DNA of 64,000 bases. Origin: Ralstonia soli. GTDB lineage: Bacteria > Pseudomonadota > Gammaproteobacteria > Burkholderiales > Burkholderiaceae. The stretch lies in NCBI RefSeq assembly GCF_023955655.1, contig NZ_JAMXHT010000001.1, forward strand, positions 744,001 to 808,000. Direction: 5' to 3'. Made by a program: the position numbers and the translations under genes. The notes below the pieces were generated by a model. It was not told the DNA's origin. It did not search any database and was given only the letters and a program-made list of their open reading frames with translations. Shown here piece by piece: positions 9,150 to 18,328 of the stretch; the stretch's first letter is position 1; each line of letters starts with the position of its first letter.

Positions 9150-10213
9150 GCGGCAAGCAGTTCCTTGTTGTTGTCGTTGTTGCCCGTCGTGGGGTGGTCG
9201 CCACCGCTGGCTTGATCTTCGTAGACCAGGCGGTCGGACAGCGCACGCTGCTCGTCGAAGAACGCATTCACGGCGGCCAACTGCTCGGCCGTGTCTTCGA
9301 TGGTGTTCATGCGGTGGCGGAACAGGTTGGCCCCCGCCAACCCGCGCGTGTACCAGGCGATGTGCTTGCGTGCGGTGCGCACGCCGGTGTACTCGCCGTA
9401 GAACGCGTAGTGCTCTTCCAGGTGCGTGTTCATGATGCCGCGGATCTCTTCCACCTCCGGCGCCGGCAGCAGCGTGCCGGTCTGCAGGAAGTGCTCGATT
9501 TCGCGGAACAGCCACGGGCGCCCCTGCGCGGCGCGGCCGATCATGATGGCGTCGGCGCCCGTTACGGCCAGCACATGCTTGGCCTTGGCCGGCGTGGTGA
9601 TATCGCCGTTGGCGACCACCGGAATGCGCACCGATGCCTTGACCGCGGCGATGGTGTCGTATTCCGCATCACCGTGGTACAGATCGGCCCGTGTGCGGCC
9701 ATGCACGGTCAGCATGCTGATGCCGGCGTCCTGCGCGATGCGCGCCACGGTGAGCGCATTGCGGTGTTCGCGGTCCCAGCCGGTGCGGATCTTGAGCGTG
9801 ACGGGCACGCGGTCACCCACGGCACCCACCACCGCCTCAACGATGCGCTGGACCAGTGGCTCGTTCTGCAGCAGCGCGGAACCGGCCGCCACGTTGCACA
9901 CCTTCTTGGCCGGGCAGCCCATGTTGATGTCGATGATCTGCGCGCCACGGTCGACGTTGTAGCGCGCGGCCTCGGCCATCATCATCGGCTCGGCGCCGGC
10001 GATCTGCACGGAGATCGGCTCGACCTCGCCTTCGTGATTGGCGCGCCGCATGGTCTTCTCGCTCTTCCAGAGCTGCGCGTTGGACGCGACCATCTCCGAC
10101 ACCGCATAGCCTGCGCCCAGCCGCTTGCAGAGCTGGCGGAACGGGCGATCCGTCACACCCGCCATGGGGGCGACGAACAGGTTGTTGCGAAGGGTATGCG
10201 GTCCGATCTGCAA
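9146..10213 (-). CDS. dusB: tRNA-dihydrouridine synthase B
   Basis: FMN-dependent enzyme that reduces specific uridines in the tRNA D-loop. The 355-residue protein begins MQIGPHTLRNNLFVAPMAGV, the family N-terminus at the FMN site, and has the catalytic cysteine motif INMGCPAKKVCN and the flavin-contacting KIRTGWD, VHGRTR and NGDITTP segments. It is about 30 residues longer than the E. coli enzyme, with a low-complexity C-terminal tail rich in Asn and Asp. Its stop codon overlaps the fis start. Confidence 0.95.
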   Translation of the reverse strand: MQIGPHTLRNNLFVAPMAGVTDRPFRQLCKRLGAGYAVSEMVASNAQLWKSEKTMRRANHEGEVEPISVQIAGAEPMMMAEAARYNVDRGAQIIDINMGCPAKKVCNVAAGSALLQNEPLVQRIVEAVVGAVGDRVPVTLKIRTGWDREHRNALTVARIAQDAGISMLTVHGRTRADLYHGDAEYDTIAAVKASVRIPVVANGDITTPAKAKHVLAVTGADAIMIGRAAQGRPWLFREIEHFLQTGTLLPAPEVEEIRGIMNTHLEEHYAFYGEYTGVRTARKHIAWYTRGLAGANLFRHRMNTIEDTAEQLAAVNAFFDEQRALSDRLVYEDQASGGDHPTTGNNDNNKELLAA

Positions 10214-10316
10214 GGCGGCGTGGAAGAAGCGGCTGAAAGAAACGAAAAAACACCCCTTCCGCCCAAATCTGACAACAGAGTGGCGGAGCGACGGGAGTGA
10301 AAAATGCGAGGACGGG

Positions 10317-10345
10317 ATTTTACCGCCAAACCGCCGGATTGCCTA
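10317..10345 (-). promoter_or_regulatory. Candidate sigma-70 promoter for dusB-fis
   Basis: On the minus strand TAAAAT (10322-10317) lies 17 bases after TAGGCA (10345-10340). The -10 matches five of six and the -35 four of six consensus positions. It sits about 104 bases upstream of the dusB start, the position expected for a promoter of the dusB-fis operon. Judged by eye only. Confidence 0.4.
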
Positions 10346-10444
10346 AATGTTGTGCACAAACTATGCGGCGGTGCGGTTGGCGGCAGGGTCGTTGCCGCGG
10401 CGGGAATGGCCGGAGCCGCCGCAGGCTTGGGCAAGCCCGGCGCA

Positions 10445-11692
10445 CTAGCTCCGTTGCCCGAACATCATCTGCCGTGCCAGCCCGTGCTTGAGCGGCGGCA
10501 GGCATTCCAGCAGCGTGAGCGCCGCACCGCGCAGGTGGCCGAACGGTCGGCCCGGCACGGCAAACGCACGCGGCAGCAGATCGGTCAGCCCGATGGTGAC
10601 GGCGCGGTCGAACGCGCGTTCGCGAGCGAAGCGTGAGAGCGTGACCGGCGTTGCACCGTCACGCAGCGCGCGCGCCATCTCGAAGGCATCGCGCAGCCCG
10701 AGGTTGAAGCCCTGACCCGCCACGGGGTGGATTGTCTGCGCGGCATTGCCGATGGCGGCGACACGCCGATCCACCGGAATGCGCTGCGCATGCAGCCCAA
10801 GCGCGAACGTGTGGCGCGGGCCGGTGTGCGTGAAGCGGCCCATCCGGTCGCCGAACGCGGCGCTCAACTCTGCGAGGAAGGTGTCGTCGGGCAGCGCGGC
10901 GCGGCGGCGGGCCTCGTCGGGCGAGCAGCACCAGACCAAGGCGTAGCCCGGACCGTGCGCATCGTCCTGCGGCAGCAGCGCGAGCGGGCCTTCGGGCGTA
11001 AAGCGCTCCCAAGCCCAGCCTTCCAGCGGCGCGCTGCAGCGCACATGCGCAACGATGGCGGTCTGGCCGTAATCGCGGCGGCGCGCGTGGGCGAGGCTGC
11101 CCGCCTGCTTGCGCGCATCGTCGAACAAGCCGCCTTCGGCCTGGATGACGACTTCGGTTTCGATGGCCAGCGGATGGCGTCCCTCATGCCGCTCGCCTTG
11201 GAGTGCCCGCACGCGGGCCGGGGCGACAGTGCCGTCGGCACGCGGCAACTGTTCGACACGCTCGACCGGCGTGTGGTCGTAGCGTGTGAGGCGGTTCGGG
11301 TGACGCTGCATCTGCGTGGCCAACGCGGCGTTGAGCGCGGCGCTCAGATCGCCGTATTGCACGACGTGGCCGAGTGCGGGGACGTTGTAGTCCTCACGGC
11401 GGATATGCGCTTGCCCGAAGTGGCCGCGCTGCGACACGTGGATATGCGTGATGGGCGTGGCGCGCGCGGGCCAGCCGCCAATCTCCTGCAGCAGCACGCG
11501 CGAGCCATGCGAGAGTGCCAGGGCACGCGGGTCGCGCGCGGCGGCTTCGGCATCGCGCGCATCGAACAGGGCGATGCGCCAGTCGGTGTCGCGCAGCAGC
11601 CAGTTGGCCAGCGCCAGCCCCACCGGACCCGCGCCGACGATGGCGACGTCGAAGTCCACCGTGGTGGTGCCCGACGTTGTGCTGTCGGTCAT
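10445..11692 (-). CDS. UbiH/UbiF/VisC-family FAD-dependent hydroxylase
   Basis: A 415-residue flavoprotein monooxygenase related to the ring hydroxylases of ubiquinone synthesis. The dinucleotide-binding fold is at the start (VAIVGAGPVGLALANWLL), followed by the DPRALALSHGSR motif and, near the C-terminus, the second FAD motif AIGNAAQTIHPVAGQGFNLG. Which ring position it hydroxylates cannot be told from sequence. The start overlaps the pepP stop as ATGA. In E. coli pepP also precedes ubiH, which supports a UbiH role. Confidence 0.88.
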   Translation of the reverse strand: MTDSTTSGTTTVDFDVAIVGAGPVGLALANWLLRDTDWRIALFDARDAEAAARDPRALALSHGSRVLLQEIGGWPARATPITHIHVSQRGHFGQAHIRREDYNVPALGHVVQYGDLSAALNAALATQMQRHPNRLTRYDHTPVERVEQLPRADGTVAPARVRALQGERHEGRHPLAIETEVVIQAEGGLFDDARKQAGSLAHARRRDYGQTAIVAHVRCSAPLEGWAWERFTPEGPLALLPQDDAHGPGYALVWCCSPDEARRRAALPDDTFLAELSAAFGDRMGRFTHTGPRHTFALGLHAQRIPVDRRVAAIGNAAQTIHPVAGQGFNLGLRDAFEMARALRDGATPVTLSRFARERAFDRAVTIGLTDLLPRAFAVPGRPFGHLRGAALTLLECLPPLKHGLARQMMFGQRS

Positions 11693-13065
11693 GCCTGGCT
11701 CCGCATCACGAGTTCGATCTCGTCGGGGGCGACGGGCACGTCGCGCGTGATGAGCTCGCAGCCTTCCGGTGTGACGATGGCGTCGTCTTCAATGCGGATG
11801 CCGATGTGCCAGTACTGCTCAGGCACGCCCGGCGCGGGGCGCACGTAGATGCCGGGCTCGACGGTCAGCACCATGCCGGCCTCCAGCGGGCGCCACGGGC
11901 GTTCGCCTTCCGTCGGGGCAGCGCCCGGGGTGCGGTATTCGCCCACGTCATGCACGTCCATGCCGAGCCAGTGGCCGGTGCGGTGCATGTAGAACTGGCG
12001 GTACTGGCCGCCGGCGATCACGTCGTCGAGCGTGCCGACTTTGTTGGCGTCGAGCAGGCCGGTGTCGAGCATCCCTTGCGCCAGCACGCGCGTGGCAGCG
12101 TCGTGCGGCACGTTGTAGGGCACGCCGGGGCGAGTTTCAGCGATGGCCGCTTCCTGCGCCGCGACCACGAGTTCATACAGCTCGCGTTGCGGCCCGGTGA
12201 AGCGGCCATTGACGGGGAAGGTGCGCGTGATGTCCGACGCGTAGCCGTCGAGCTCGCAGCCGGCGTCGATCAGGCAGAGGTCGCCGTCGCGCAGTTCGGC
12301 GTTGCCGGCGCGGTAATGCAGCACGCATGCGTTCGGGCCGGTGGCGACGATGGAGTTGTAGGCGACGCTCTGTGCGCCGTGGCGGCGGAATTCGTACAGC
12401 AACTCGGCTTCGAGGTGGTACTCACGCAGCCCGGCGCGCGAGGCCTGCATGGCACGCACGTGCGCCCCGGCGGAGATGCGCGCGGCGCGCCGCATGATGT
12501 CGAGTTCGCCCGCATCCTTGAACAGGCGCAGCTCGTCGAGGATGGCGCGCACGTCCAGCGCCTGGTGCGGCGACGACACCCCGGCACGACCCTGCATGCG
12601 CACGGCGTCGAGCCAGCGGCGCATGCGGCGGTCGAACGTGCCGCTCTCGGCCAGCGGATACGCCACGGCGGCAGCGTTGGCGAGCAGGCCCGACAGCGTC
12701 GCGTCGATGTCTTCCACCGAATGCGCTTCGTCCAGGCCGAAGGCGTCCTTCGCAGCTTCGGGGCCGAAGCGGAAGCCGTCCCAGATTTCGCGTTCTTCGT
12801 GCTTGGGGCGGCAGAACAACACGCTGCGTGCCGGTGCGTTGCCCGCAGGCACCACGATGGCGAGCACCGCTTCGGGCTCGGTGAAGCCGGTCAGGTAATA
12901 GAAGTAGCTGTCGTGGCGATAGGGGTAGTCGCTGTCGCGGTTGCGCATCGCTTCGGGCGCGGTCGGCACGATGGCGACACCACCGCCTGCCGCGCGCAGC
13001 CATTGCGCGACACGCTCGCGGCGTTGGCGATAGGTCTGGAGGAAAGCGAGTTCGGTGGCGGACAT
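11689..13065 (-). CDS. pepP: Xaa-Pro aminopeptidase (aminopeptidase P)
   Basis: Metallopeptidase of the pita-bread fold that removes an N-terminal residue preceding proline. The dimanganese ligands are placed in LIDAGCELDGYASDITRTF (two Asp), MHRTGHWLGMDVHD (His), LTVEPGIYV (Glu) and GIRIEDD (Glu). The 458-residue start chosen is ATG 13065, beginning MSATELAFLQTYRQRRERV as in the family; the frame stays open upstream to 13428 but codes nothing recognisable there. It shares an ATGA overlap with the UbiH-type gene and diverges from the c-di-GMP gene. Confidence 0.95.
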   Translation of the reverse strand: MSATELAFLQTYRQRRERVAQWLRAAGGGVAIVPTAPEAMRNRDSDYPYRHDSYFYYLTGFTEPEAVLAIVVPAGNAPARSVLFCRPKHEEREIWDGFRFGPEAAKDAFGLDEAHSVEDIDATLSGLLANAAAVAYPLAESGTFDRRMRRWLDAVRMQGRAGVSSPHQALDVRAILDELRLFKDAGELDIMRRAARISAGAHVRAMQASRAGLREYHLEAELLYEFRRHGAQSVAYNSIVATGPNACVLHYRAGNAELRDGDLCLIDAGCELDGYASDITRTFPVNGRFTGPQRELYELVVAAQEAAIAETRPGVPYNVPHDAATRVLAQGMLDTGLLDANKVGTLDDVIAGGQYRQFYMHRTGHWLGMDVHDVGEYRTPGAAPTEGERPWRPLEAGMVLTVEPGIYVRPAPGVPEQYWHIGIRIEDDAIVTPEGCELITRDVPVAPDEIELVMRSQA

Positions 13066-13251
13066 GGCGTGTTTTCCAGCGGCAGAAAGGATCGTTGAAT
13101 TGTAACGCCGGGCCCTGAGTGGCATCGGCGCCGATCTCAATTGCAAAGAAAATTGTGACGTGCGAGGTCCTCCTCTAAAGTCTTGGGCGGAGGCGGTCGA
13201 TGAACCGCGATGGTGTCTGGCCGCATTGCATCGGTCTACCCAGGAGAACCA

Positions 13252-15309
13252 ATGCTCGCCAGCAGTTACAACCCCCTTCTTGTCCTTCTTTCGCTTCTGG
13301 TGGCCATCCTCGCGTCTTACACGGCGCTGGACATGGCCGGGCGCGTGGTCACGGCACAGGGCCGCGCGGCTGCCTGGTGGCTGGCGGGCGGCGCATCGGC
13401 CATGGGGCTGGGCATCTGGTCGATGCACTTTGTCGGCATGCTGGCGTTCAGCCTGCCGATTCCGCTTGGCTATGACGTCTCCATCACGCTGGCTTCACTC
13501 GCCATTGCCATTGCGGCGTCTGCGTTTGCGTTGTGGCTGGTCAGCCGAAGCGAGCTGCCGTGGCCGCGTTTGGTGGGTGGCGCGCTACTGATGGGCACCG
13601 GCGTTGCGGGCATGCATTACACCGGCATGGCGGCGTTGCGGATGCTGCCGGGCATCGAGTACGACCCCGCCATGTTCGCACTGTCGGTCGTGATTGCCGT
13701 GCTGGCTTCGGGCGCGGCGCTGTGGATTGCGTTCCGGCTGCGGCGCCAGTCGCACCGTGTGCGGGCCCTGCGGGCCGGTGCCGCGGTGGTGATGGGCGTG
13801 GCCATCGTAGGCATGCATTACACGGGGATGGCGGCAGCCGCCTTTCCCTACGCCAGCGTGTGCGGCGCGGCCCATACCGGCGTGAGCACCGAATGGCTGG
13901 CGCTGGTCATCATCATCGTGACGCTGGCGGTGCTGGCCATTGCGCTGATCATTTCCGTGCTCGATATGCGGATGGAGGCGCGCACGGCCTTGCTCGCCAA
14001 TTCGCTGGCCGCCGCCAACAAGGAGCTCGCCTATCTGGCACTGCACGACAACCTGACCAAGCTCTCCAACCGCGTGCTGCTGGAAGACCGCCTGAGCCAG
14101 ACCATCCGCACGGCCGATCGCGAGAAGCGCCGCTTTGCGCTGATGTTCATGGACCTGGATGGCTTCAAGGCGATCAACGACGTCTATGGCCATCACGTGG
14201 GTGATCTGCTGCTGATCGAGGTCGCGCAGCGCATCGTTTCGCGTGTGCGCCAGCAGGACACGGTGGCGCGCGTGGGTGGTGACGAATTCGTCGTGCTTGC
14301 CCACGTGGACGACCCGCAAGACGCCGGGACCCTCGCCGATGCCCTGCTGGAAGCGGTGCGCGAGCCGTTCATGGCGGGCGGGCACGAGTTGCGTGTCTCC
14401 ACCAGCATCGGCATCGCGGTCTACCCCGGTGATGGCGGCAACCAGCACGATCTGCTCACCAATTCCGACGCGGCCATGTACCACGCCAAGGGTTTGGGGC
14501 GGAACGCCTACTGCTTCTTCGAGGCGTCGATGAACGCCAACGTGCACAAGCAACTGCAACTGGTACAGGACCTGCGCTCGGCGATCGAGCGCAACGAGCT
14601 TGTGCTGCACTACCAGCCGAAATTTCATGCGCCGGATGGCCCCATTGCGGGCGTGGAGGCGCTGGTGCGCTGGCAGCATCCGGTGCGCGGTCTCGTGCCC
14701 GCCAACGAGTTCATTCCGCTGGCCGAGAAGACCGGCCTGATCGTGCCGATGGGCAACTGGGTACTCAACGAAGCTTGCCGCCAGATGGCGCAGTGGCATC
14801 GTGAGGGGCGCACCGGCTGGACGGTCGCCGTCAATCTTTCGGCGCTCCAGTTCGGTCACACCGCCCTGATCGACACCGTGCGCGAGACGCTGGCGCGCCA
14901 TGCGCTCGATCCGCACAGCCTGGTGCTGGAGATCACGGAATCCACGGCCATGCGCGATGCGGATGCCAGCCTGTTGATCCTCCAGCAGCTCGACGCGATG
15001 GGCGTGCGCATCTCGATTGACGATTTCGGTACCGGCTATTCGAGCCTGCTGTATCTGAAACGTTTGCCGGCCAGCGAACTGAAGATCGATCGCGGCTTCG
15101 TGCGCGATCTGGCGCACGACACGGAAGACGCAGCCATCGTCTCGGCCATCGTGGCGCTGGGGCAGACGCTGAATCTGCGCATCGTCGCAGAGGGCGTGGA
15201 GACCGCCGAGCAGCAGGCGTTTCTTACGCGGCTCGGCTGCCACTCGCTGCAGGGCTATCTGCTGGGCCGCCCGATGACGGCGGAATCGCTGAGCGCCGCG
15301 GCAACGTAG
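13252..15309 (+). CDS. MHYT-GGDEF-EAL membrane c-di-GMP signalling protein
   Basis: A 685-residue protein combining a sensor with both c-di-GMP turnover domains. Residues 1-240 form an MHYT domain of about seven helices with the repeated motifs MHFVGM (58-63), MHYTGM (121-126) and MHYTGM (188-193), proposed in this family to bind a metal and a diatomic gas. The GGDEF domain (about 265-430) has an intact GGDEF at 342-346 and an inhibitory RxxD site RQQD (333-336). The EAL domain (about 440-685) keeps EALVRW, a DDFGTGYSS loop and QGYLLG. Both activities therefore look possible. Start ATG 13252 has AGGAGA five bases upstream; an earlier in-frame GTG/ATG lacks one. Confidence 0.93.
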   Translation: MLASSYNPLLVLLSLLVAILASYTALDMAGRVVTAQGRAAAWWLAGGASAMGLGIWSMHFVGMLAFSLPIPLGYDVSITLASLAIAIAASAFALWLVSRSELPWPRLVGGALLMGTGVAGMHYTGMAALRMLPGIEYDPAMFALSVVIAVLASGAALWIAFRLRRQSHRVRALRAGAAVVMGVAIVGMHYTGMAAAAFPYASVCGAAHTGVSTEWLALVIIIVTLAVLAIALIISVLDMRMEARTALLANSLAAANKELAYLALHDNLTKLSNRVLLEDRLSQTIRTADREKRRFALMFMDLDGFKAINDVYGHHVGDLLLIEVAQRIVSRVRQQDTVARVGGDEFVVLAHVDDPQDAGTLADALLEAVREPFMAGGHELRVSTSIGIAVYPGDGGNQHDLLTNSDAAMYHAKGLGRNAYCFFEASMNANVHKQLQLVQDLRSAIERNELVLHYQPKFHAPDGPIAGVEALVRWQHPVRGLVPANEFIPLAEKTGLIVPMGNWVLNEACRQMAQWHREGRTGWTVAVNLSALQFGHTALIDTVRETLARHALDPHSLVLEITESTAMRDADASLLILQQLDAMGVRISIDDFGTGYSSLLYLKRLPASELKIDRGFVRDLAHDTEDAAIVSAIVALGQTLNLRIVAEGVETAEQQAFLTRLGCHSLQGYLLGRPMTAESLSAAAT

Positions 15310-15321
15310 GGCGTCAGGACA

Positions 15322-16023
15322 TTAGGGCGATCCGACTTCGGCGTTCAGGGCCGCCAGCTGGGCGGGCGTGCCGACGTTTTCCCAGCGGCCATTGAAGCGC
15401 TCGCCGGTGGCGCGGCCTTCGGCGATGGCCCGGTGGTACAGCGGCGTCATCGCCAGCCGCGTGCCGGGCGCGATGCCGGCAAACAGGCGCGTGTCGTACA
15501 GGCCGATGTTGCCGAAGGTGAGTCGCGCGGCACCGTCGGGGCGGAGTACCCCGGCGTCGTCCAGTACGAAATCGCCGTGAGGGTGGTAGGGCGGGTTGGG
15601 CACCATCACCAGGTGCATGCCCGGCGTGTGTTGTGCGGCCATTGCCGGGGCGCGCTCGCGCAGCACGGCGTAGTCGTAGTCACAGAACACATCGCCACTG
15701 ATGGCAATGAACATGCTGTGGCCATCGCCCACATGCAGCAGCGGCAGGGCTTTGACGATGCCGCCCGCCGTTTCCAACGCTTCGCCTTCCGCCGAATACG
15801 CGAGGCGCACGCCCCAGGCGCTGCCGTCGCCGAGCGCGGCTTCGATCTGCATGCCGAGCCAGGCGTGGTTGATGACGATGTCGCGCACACCGGCCGCAGC
15901 CAGGCGTTCGATCTGCCAGACGATCAGCGGTTTGCCGCCTACCGCCAGCAGCGGCTTGGGCGTGTGGTCGGTCAGTGGGCGCATGCGGTCGCCGCGGCCA
16001 GCAGCAAAAATCATGGCTTTCAT
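15322..16023 (-). CDS. murU: N-acetylmuramate alpha-1-phosphate uridylyltransferase
   Basis: Nucleotidyltransferase that turns MurNAc-1-phosphate and UTP into UDP-MurNAc, closing the peptidoglycan-recycling shortcut that bypasses MurA and MurB (and so fosfomycin). The N-terminus has the signature AAGRGDRMRPLTDHTPKPLL; ISGDVFCDYD holds a metal-binding Asp, and WENVGTPAQLAALN closes the domain. At 233 residues it has the compact length of MurU, not of larger sugar-nucleotide pyrophosphorylases. The kinase amgK lies upstream on the same strand with azlC and azlD between. It converges with the c-di-GMP gene, 12 bases apart. Confidence 0.88.
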   Translation of the reverse strand: MKAMIFAAGRGDRMRPLTDHTPKPLLAVGGKPLIVWQIERLAAAGVRDIVINHAWLGMQIEAALGDGSAWGVRLAYSAEGEALETAGGIVKALPLLHVGDGHSMFIAISGDVFCDYDYAVLRERAPAMAAQHTPGMHLVMVPNPPYHPHGDFVLDDAGVLRPDGAARLTFGNIGLYDTRLFAGIAPGTRLAMTPLYHRAIAEGRATGERFNGRWENVGTPAQLAALNAEVGSP

Positions 16024-16030
16024 TGCGGGT

Positions 16031-16357
16031 TCAGGCCATTACCTTCATGAAAATCAGCAGAACGGCCATGCCGCCGACGATGGTCCACATCGCGCTCTTG
16101 GTCACCCGTGCGATGACGATGGCGACGAGGCCGGCAAGCAGGCGCGGGTTGTCGACCGAGACTGCCAGCGCACCATCGCGCATCAGCAGGTCGGGCGCAA
16201 TCAGTGCGGTCAGCATCGCGGCCGGCACGTAGGGCAGGGCACTGCGGAACCACATCGGCAGGTTCATGCGCCCCTCGAGCGCGATGAACGACAGGCGGAT
16301 GAGGTAGGTGGCCGCGCCGGAAATCAGCAGCACGCCGAAGAGGATCAGCGCCTTCAT
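16031..16357 (-). CDS. azlD: AzlD-family branched-chain amino acid transport protein
   Basis: A 108-residue hydrophobic protein with about four membrane segments. It matches the AzlD family: an N-terminal hydrophobic helix with the TYLIRLSFIALEGR loop, then ALPYVPAAMLTALIAPDLL and a hydrophobic C-terminus. AzlD is the small partner of AzlC in a two-subunit exporter of branched-chain amino acids and analogues. Its ATG overlaps the azlC stop (ATGA) and it ends seven bases before murU. Confidence 0.85.
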   Translation of the reverse strand: MKALILFGVLLISGAATYLIRLSFIALEGRMNLPMWFRSALPYVPAAMLTALIAPDLLMRDGALAVSVDNPRLLAGLVAIVIARVTKSAMWTIVGGMAVLLIFMKVMA

Positions 16358-17079
16358 GCCGTTGCGCCCTCCTTCTTCACATTGGCGAGCCGTTCAACCA
16401 GCGCGCCGACGGCGATGCCCACGCACGCCGCGCTCATCAGACCCAACTTGTGCGGCCAGCCCGTCCACGCCACGGCCAGTGCAGCGCCAGTCAGCGCGGC
16501 GGCCAGTTGCGCGCGCGTGCGCAGCGCCGGCACCACGATGGCGATGAACGTGAGCGGCAGGAAGAAATCGAGCGGCCACGTGGTCGGCACCTGCGCGCCC
16601 AGCACCACGCCGACGAGGGTCGACGCTTGCCAGCTCGTCCACAGCGCCACGCCGGCGCCAAGGAAGTACCAGTGGCGATAGGTCGTTTCTTCAGACCCCG
16701 CGCGCGCATTGACGACGCGCCGGTTCATGGCTGCAAAGGCTTCGTCTGTCAGCAGATAGGCGATCAGCCATTTCCAGCGGCGCGGCAGGTGCGCCAACGA
16801 TGGGGCAATGCTGGCGGAGTACAGCGCATGCCGCAGGTTGACCATCGACACCGTCGCCGCAATCACCAGCGCGGGCGCGCCACCGGCCCACAGCTGCACG
16901 AGGATCATCTGCGAGGCGCCACCGAAAACGATCGCGCTCATCGCCACGGCAAGCCACGCAGGCATGCCGGCCGATGTGGCCAGCACGCCGTAGATCAGGC
17001 CGAACGGCACCACGCCGAGCAGCATGGGTGCGAGCGCCAGCATACCGGCGCGGAATTCGGCGGCGCGCGAGGATGCCAT
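16354..17079 (-). CDS. azlC: AzlC-family branched-chain amino acid exporter subunit
   Basis: A 241-residue inner-membrane protein with roughly seven hydrophobic segments. AzlC hallmarks are LGVVPFGLIYGVLATSAG near the start, the FGGASQMILVQLWAGGAP stretch, and NLRHALYSASIAPSL. The AzlCD pair exports branched-chain amino acids in characterised relatives. Start ATG 17079 overlaps the last base of the amgK stop, so all four genes amgK-azlC-azlD-murU are packed as one operon. Export function is inferred from the family. Confidence 0.88.
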   Translation of the reverse strand: MASSRAAEFRAGMLALAPMLLGVVPFGLIYGVLATSAGMPAWLAVAMSAIVFGGASQMILVQLWAGGAPALVIAATVSMVNLRHALYSASIAPSLAHLPRRWKWLIAYLLTDEAFAAMNRRVVNARAGSEETTYRHWYFLGAGVALWTSWQASTLVGVVLGAQVPTTWPLDFFLPLTFIAIVVPALRTRAQLAAALTGAALAVAWTGWPHKLGLMSAACVGIAVGALVERLANVKKEGATA

Positions 17080-18152
17080 CAGAACGTGTAGCCGACCTGC
17101 TGGGCGCGATCCTCAAGCTGATCGAGCAGACGTGCGAGCGGTGCCAGCGCGTTGTAGCGGCTGCACACGCGGCGCAGGTACGCGATGAAGCGCGGGGTGT
17201 CTTCCACGTAGCCGGTCTTGCCGTCGCGGTAGCACAGGCGCGCGAAGATGCCGGCCACCTTCAGGTGGCGCTGTGCGCCCATCCATTCGAGCGCCCGGTA
17301 GAACTCGCCGAAGTCTTCATCGACCGGCAGGCCGGCTTTGCGCGCGGCTTCCCAGTAGCGCACGGCCCAGTCGAGTTCCTCTTCTTCTTCCCACGACAGG
17401 AAGGCGTCGCGCAGGAGCGAGGCGGCGTCGTAGGTGATCGGGCCGTAGACGGCGTCCTGGAAGTCCAGCACGCCCGGCTGCGACGGGTCGGCCGCGTTGA
17501 TCATCAGGTTGCGCGGCATGTAGTCGCGATGCACGTACACGCGCGGCTGGGCCAGGGCGCTGTCGACCAGCAGCTTGAACACCTTGTCGAGCGATTCGCG
17601 CTGAGCGGCGTCGAGCGGGCGCTGCAGGTGGCGGTCGATGTACCAATCCGGGAACAGCGACAGCTCGCGGCGCAGCAGCGCCTCGTCGTACGGCGGTAGC
17701 TCGCCCTCGCGCGAGGCCAGTTGCCAGCGCACCAGGGTCTGGATGGCCGGGCGGAACAGCGTGTTGGCGTAGGCGAGGTCGAAATCGTGCTCACGCAGCG
17801 ATTGCAGGTAGGTCTGCGGGCCCAGGTCAGTCAGCAGCAGGAAGCCTTGCGCGAGATCCTGCTCCAGCACCTGCGGTGCGTGCACGCCGGCACCGTTCAG
17901 CAGGCCGGCCACGTGGACGAACGGGCGGCAATCTTCCTGCGGCGGCGGGGCGTCCATGACGATCAGCGTGCCGGGGTGGTCACTGACGGCGCCGTCCAGG
18001 CGGAAATAGCGGCGGAAGCTGGCATCGGCCGAAGCGGGCTGCAGCGTGTCGATGCGCAGGCTGTGGGCGGCGGGCAAAGTGCTGAGCCAGTCGCGCAGTT
18101 GGCTGAGGCGTGCGTCGGTTGCGCCGGTGGCGGCGCCAGGGGTCGAAGCCAT
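17079..18152 (-). CDS. amgK: N-acetylmuramate/N-acetylglucosamine kinase
   Basis: Anomeric sugar kinase of the aminoglycoside phosphotransferase fold that makes MurNAc-1-phosphate, the substrate of MurU. In the 357-residue sequence the catalytic loop is VYVHRDYMPRNLMIN (Asp and Asn), the metal-binding DFQD lies in GVLDFQDAVYGPITYDAAS, and LIVMDAPPPQEDCRPF is a typical N-lobe segment. murU shares the operon, which strengthens the assignment. It diverges from lptD. Confidence 0.9.
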   Translation of the reverse strand: MASTPGAATGATDARLSQLRDWLSTLPAAHSLRIDTLQPASADASFRRYFRLDGAVSDHPGTLIVMDAPPPQEDCRPFVHVAGLLNGAGVHAPQVLEQDLAQGFLLLTDLGPQTYLQSLREHDFDLAYANTLFRPAIQTLVRWQLASREGELPPYDEALLRRELSLFPDWYIDRHLQRPLDAAQRESLDKVFKLLVDSALAQPRVYVHRDYMPRNLMINAADPSQPGVLDFQDAVYGPITYDAASLLRDAFLSWEEEEELDWAVRYWEAARKAGLPVDEDFGEFYRALEWMGAQRHLKVAGIFARLCYRDGKTGYVEDTPRFIAYLRRVCSRYNALAPLARLLDQLEDRAQQVGYTF

Positions 18153-18191
18153 GCTGAGGGAACGCTGGAAAGGAGCTGGAAAGAAGCCCCG

Positions 18192-18197
18192 TATAAT
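18192..18197 (+). promoter_or_regulatory. Candidate -10 hexamer between amgK and lptD
   Basis: A perfect TATAAT lies 137 bases upstream of the lptD start in the gap between divergent genes. The hexamer 17 bases before it (AAAGGA) is a poor -35. Because the site is nearly symmetric (GTATAATAC), it could equally serve amgK on the other strand as TATTAT. Confidence 0.35.
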
Positions 18198-18328
18198 ACC
18201 CGACCGAGTTTCGCCGCGAGCGCGCGCCGGCCCTGTCCAGGCCGCGTCTGGCGGCGGGATTGCCCCGCAGTACTGACTGATTTGTGCCCGTGCGTGCCGT
18301 TGTGCGCGCGGCCCCGTTCCCGATCTGC

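Noticed and set aside
9150-9515. Extended Fis reading frame
   Set aside because: It lies in dusB coding sequence out of frame; the 77-residue form matches Fis exactly.
13066-13251. c-di-GMP riboswitch upstream of the MHYT-GGDEF-EAL gene
   Set aside because: No GEMM-type conserved core or matching stems could be found in the 186-base gap.
13066-13428. N-terminal extension of pepP
   Set aside because: The added sequence has no family similarity and runs into the start of the divergent c-di-GMP gene.
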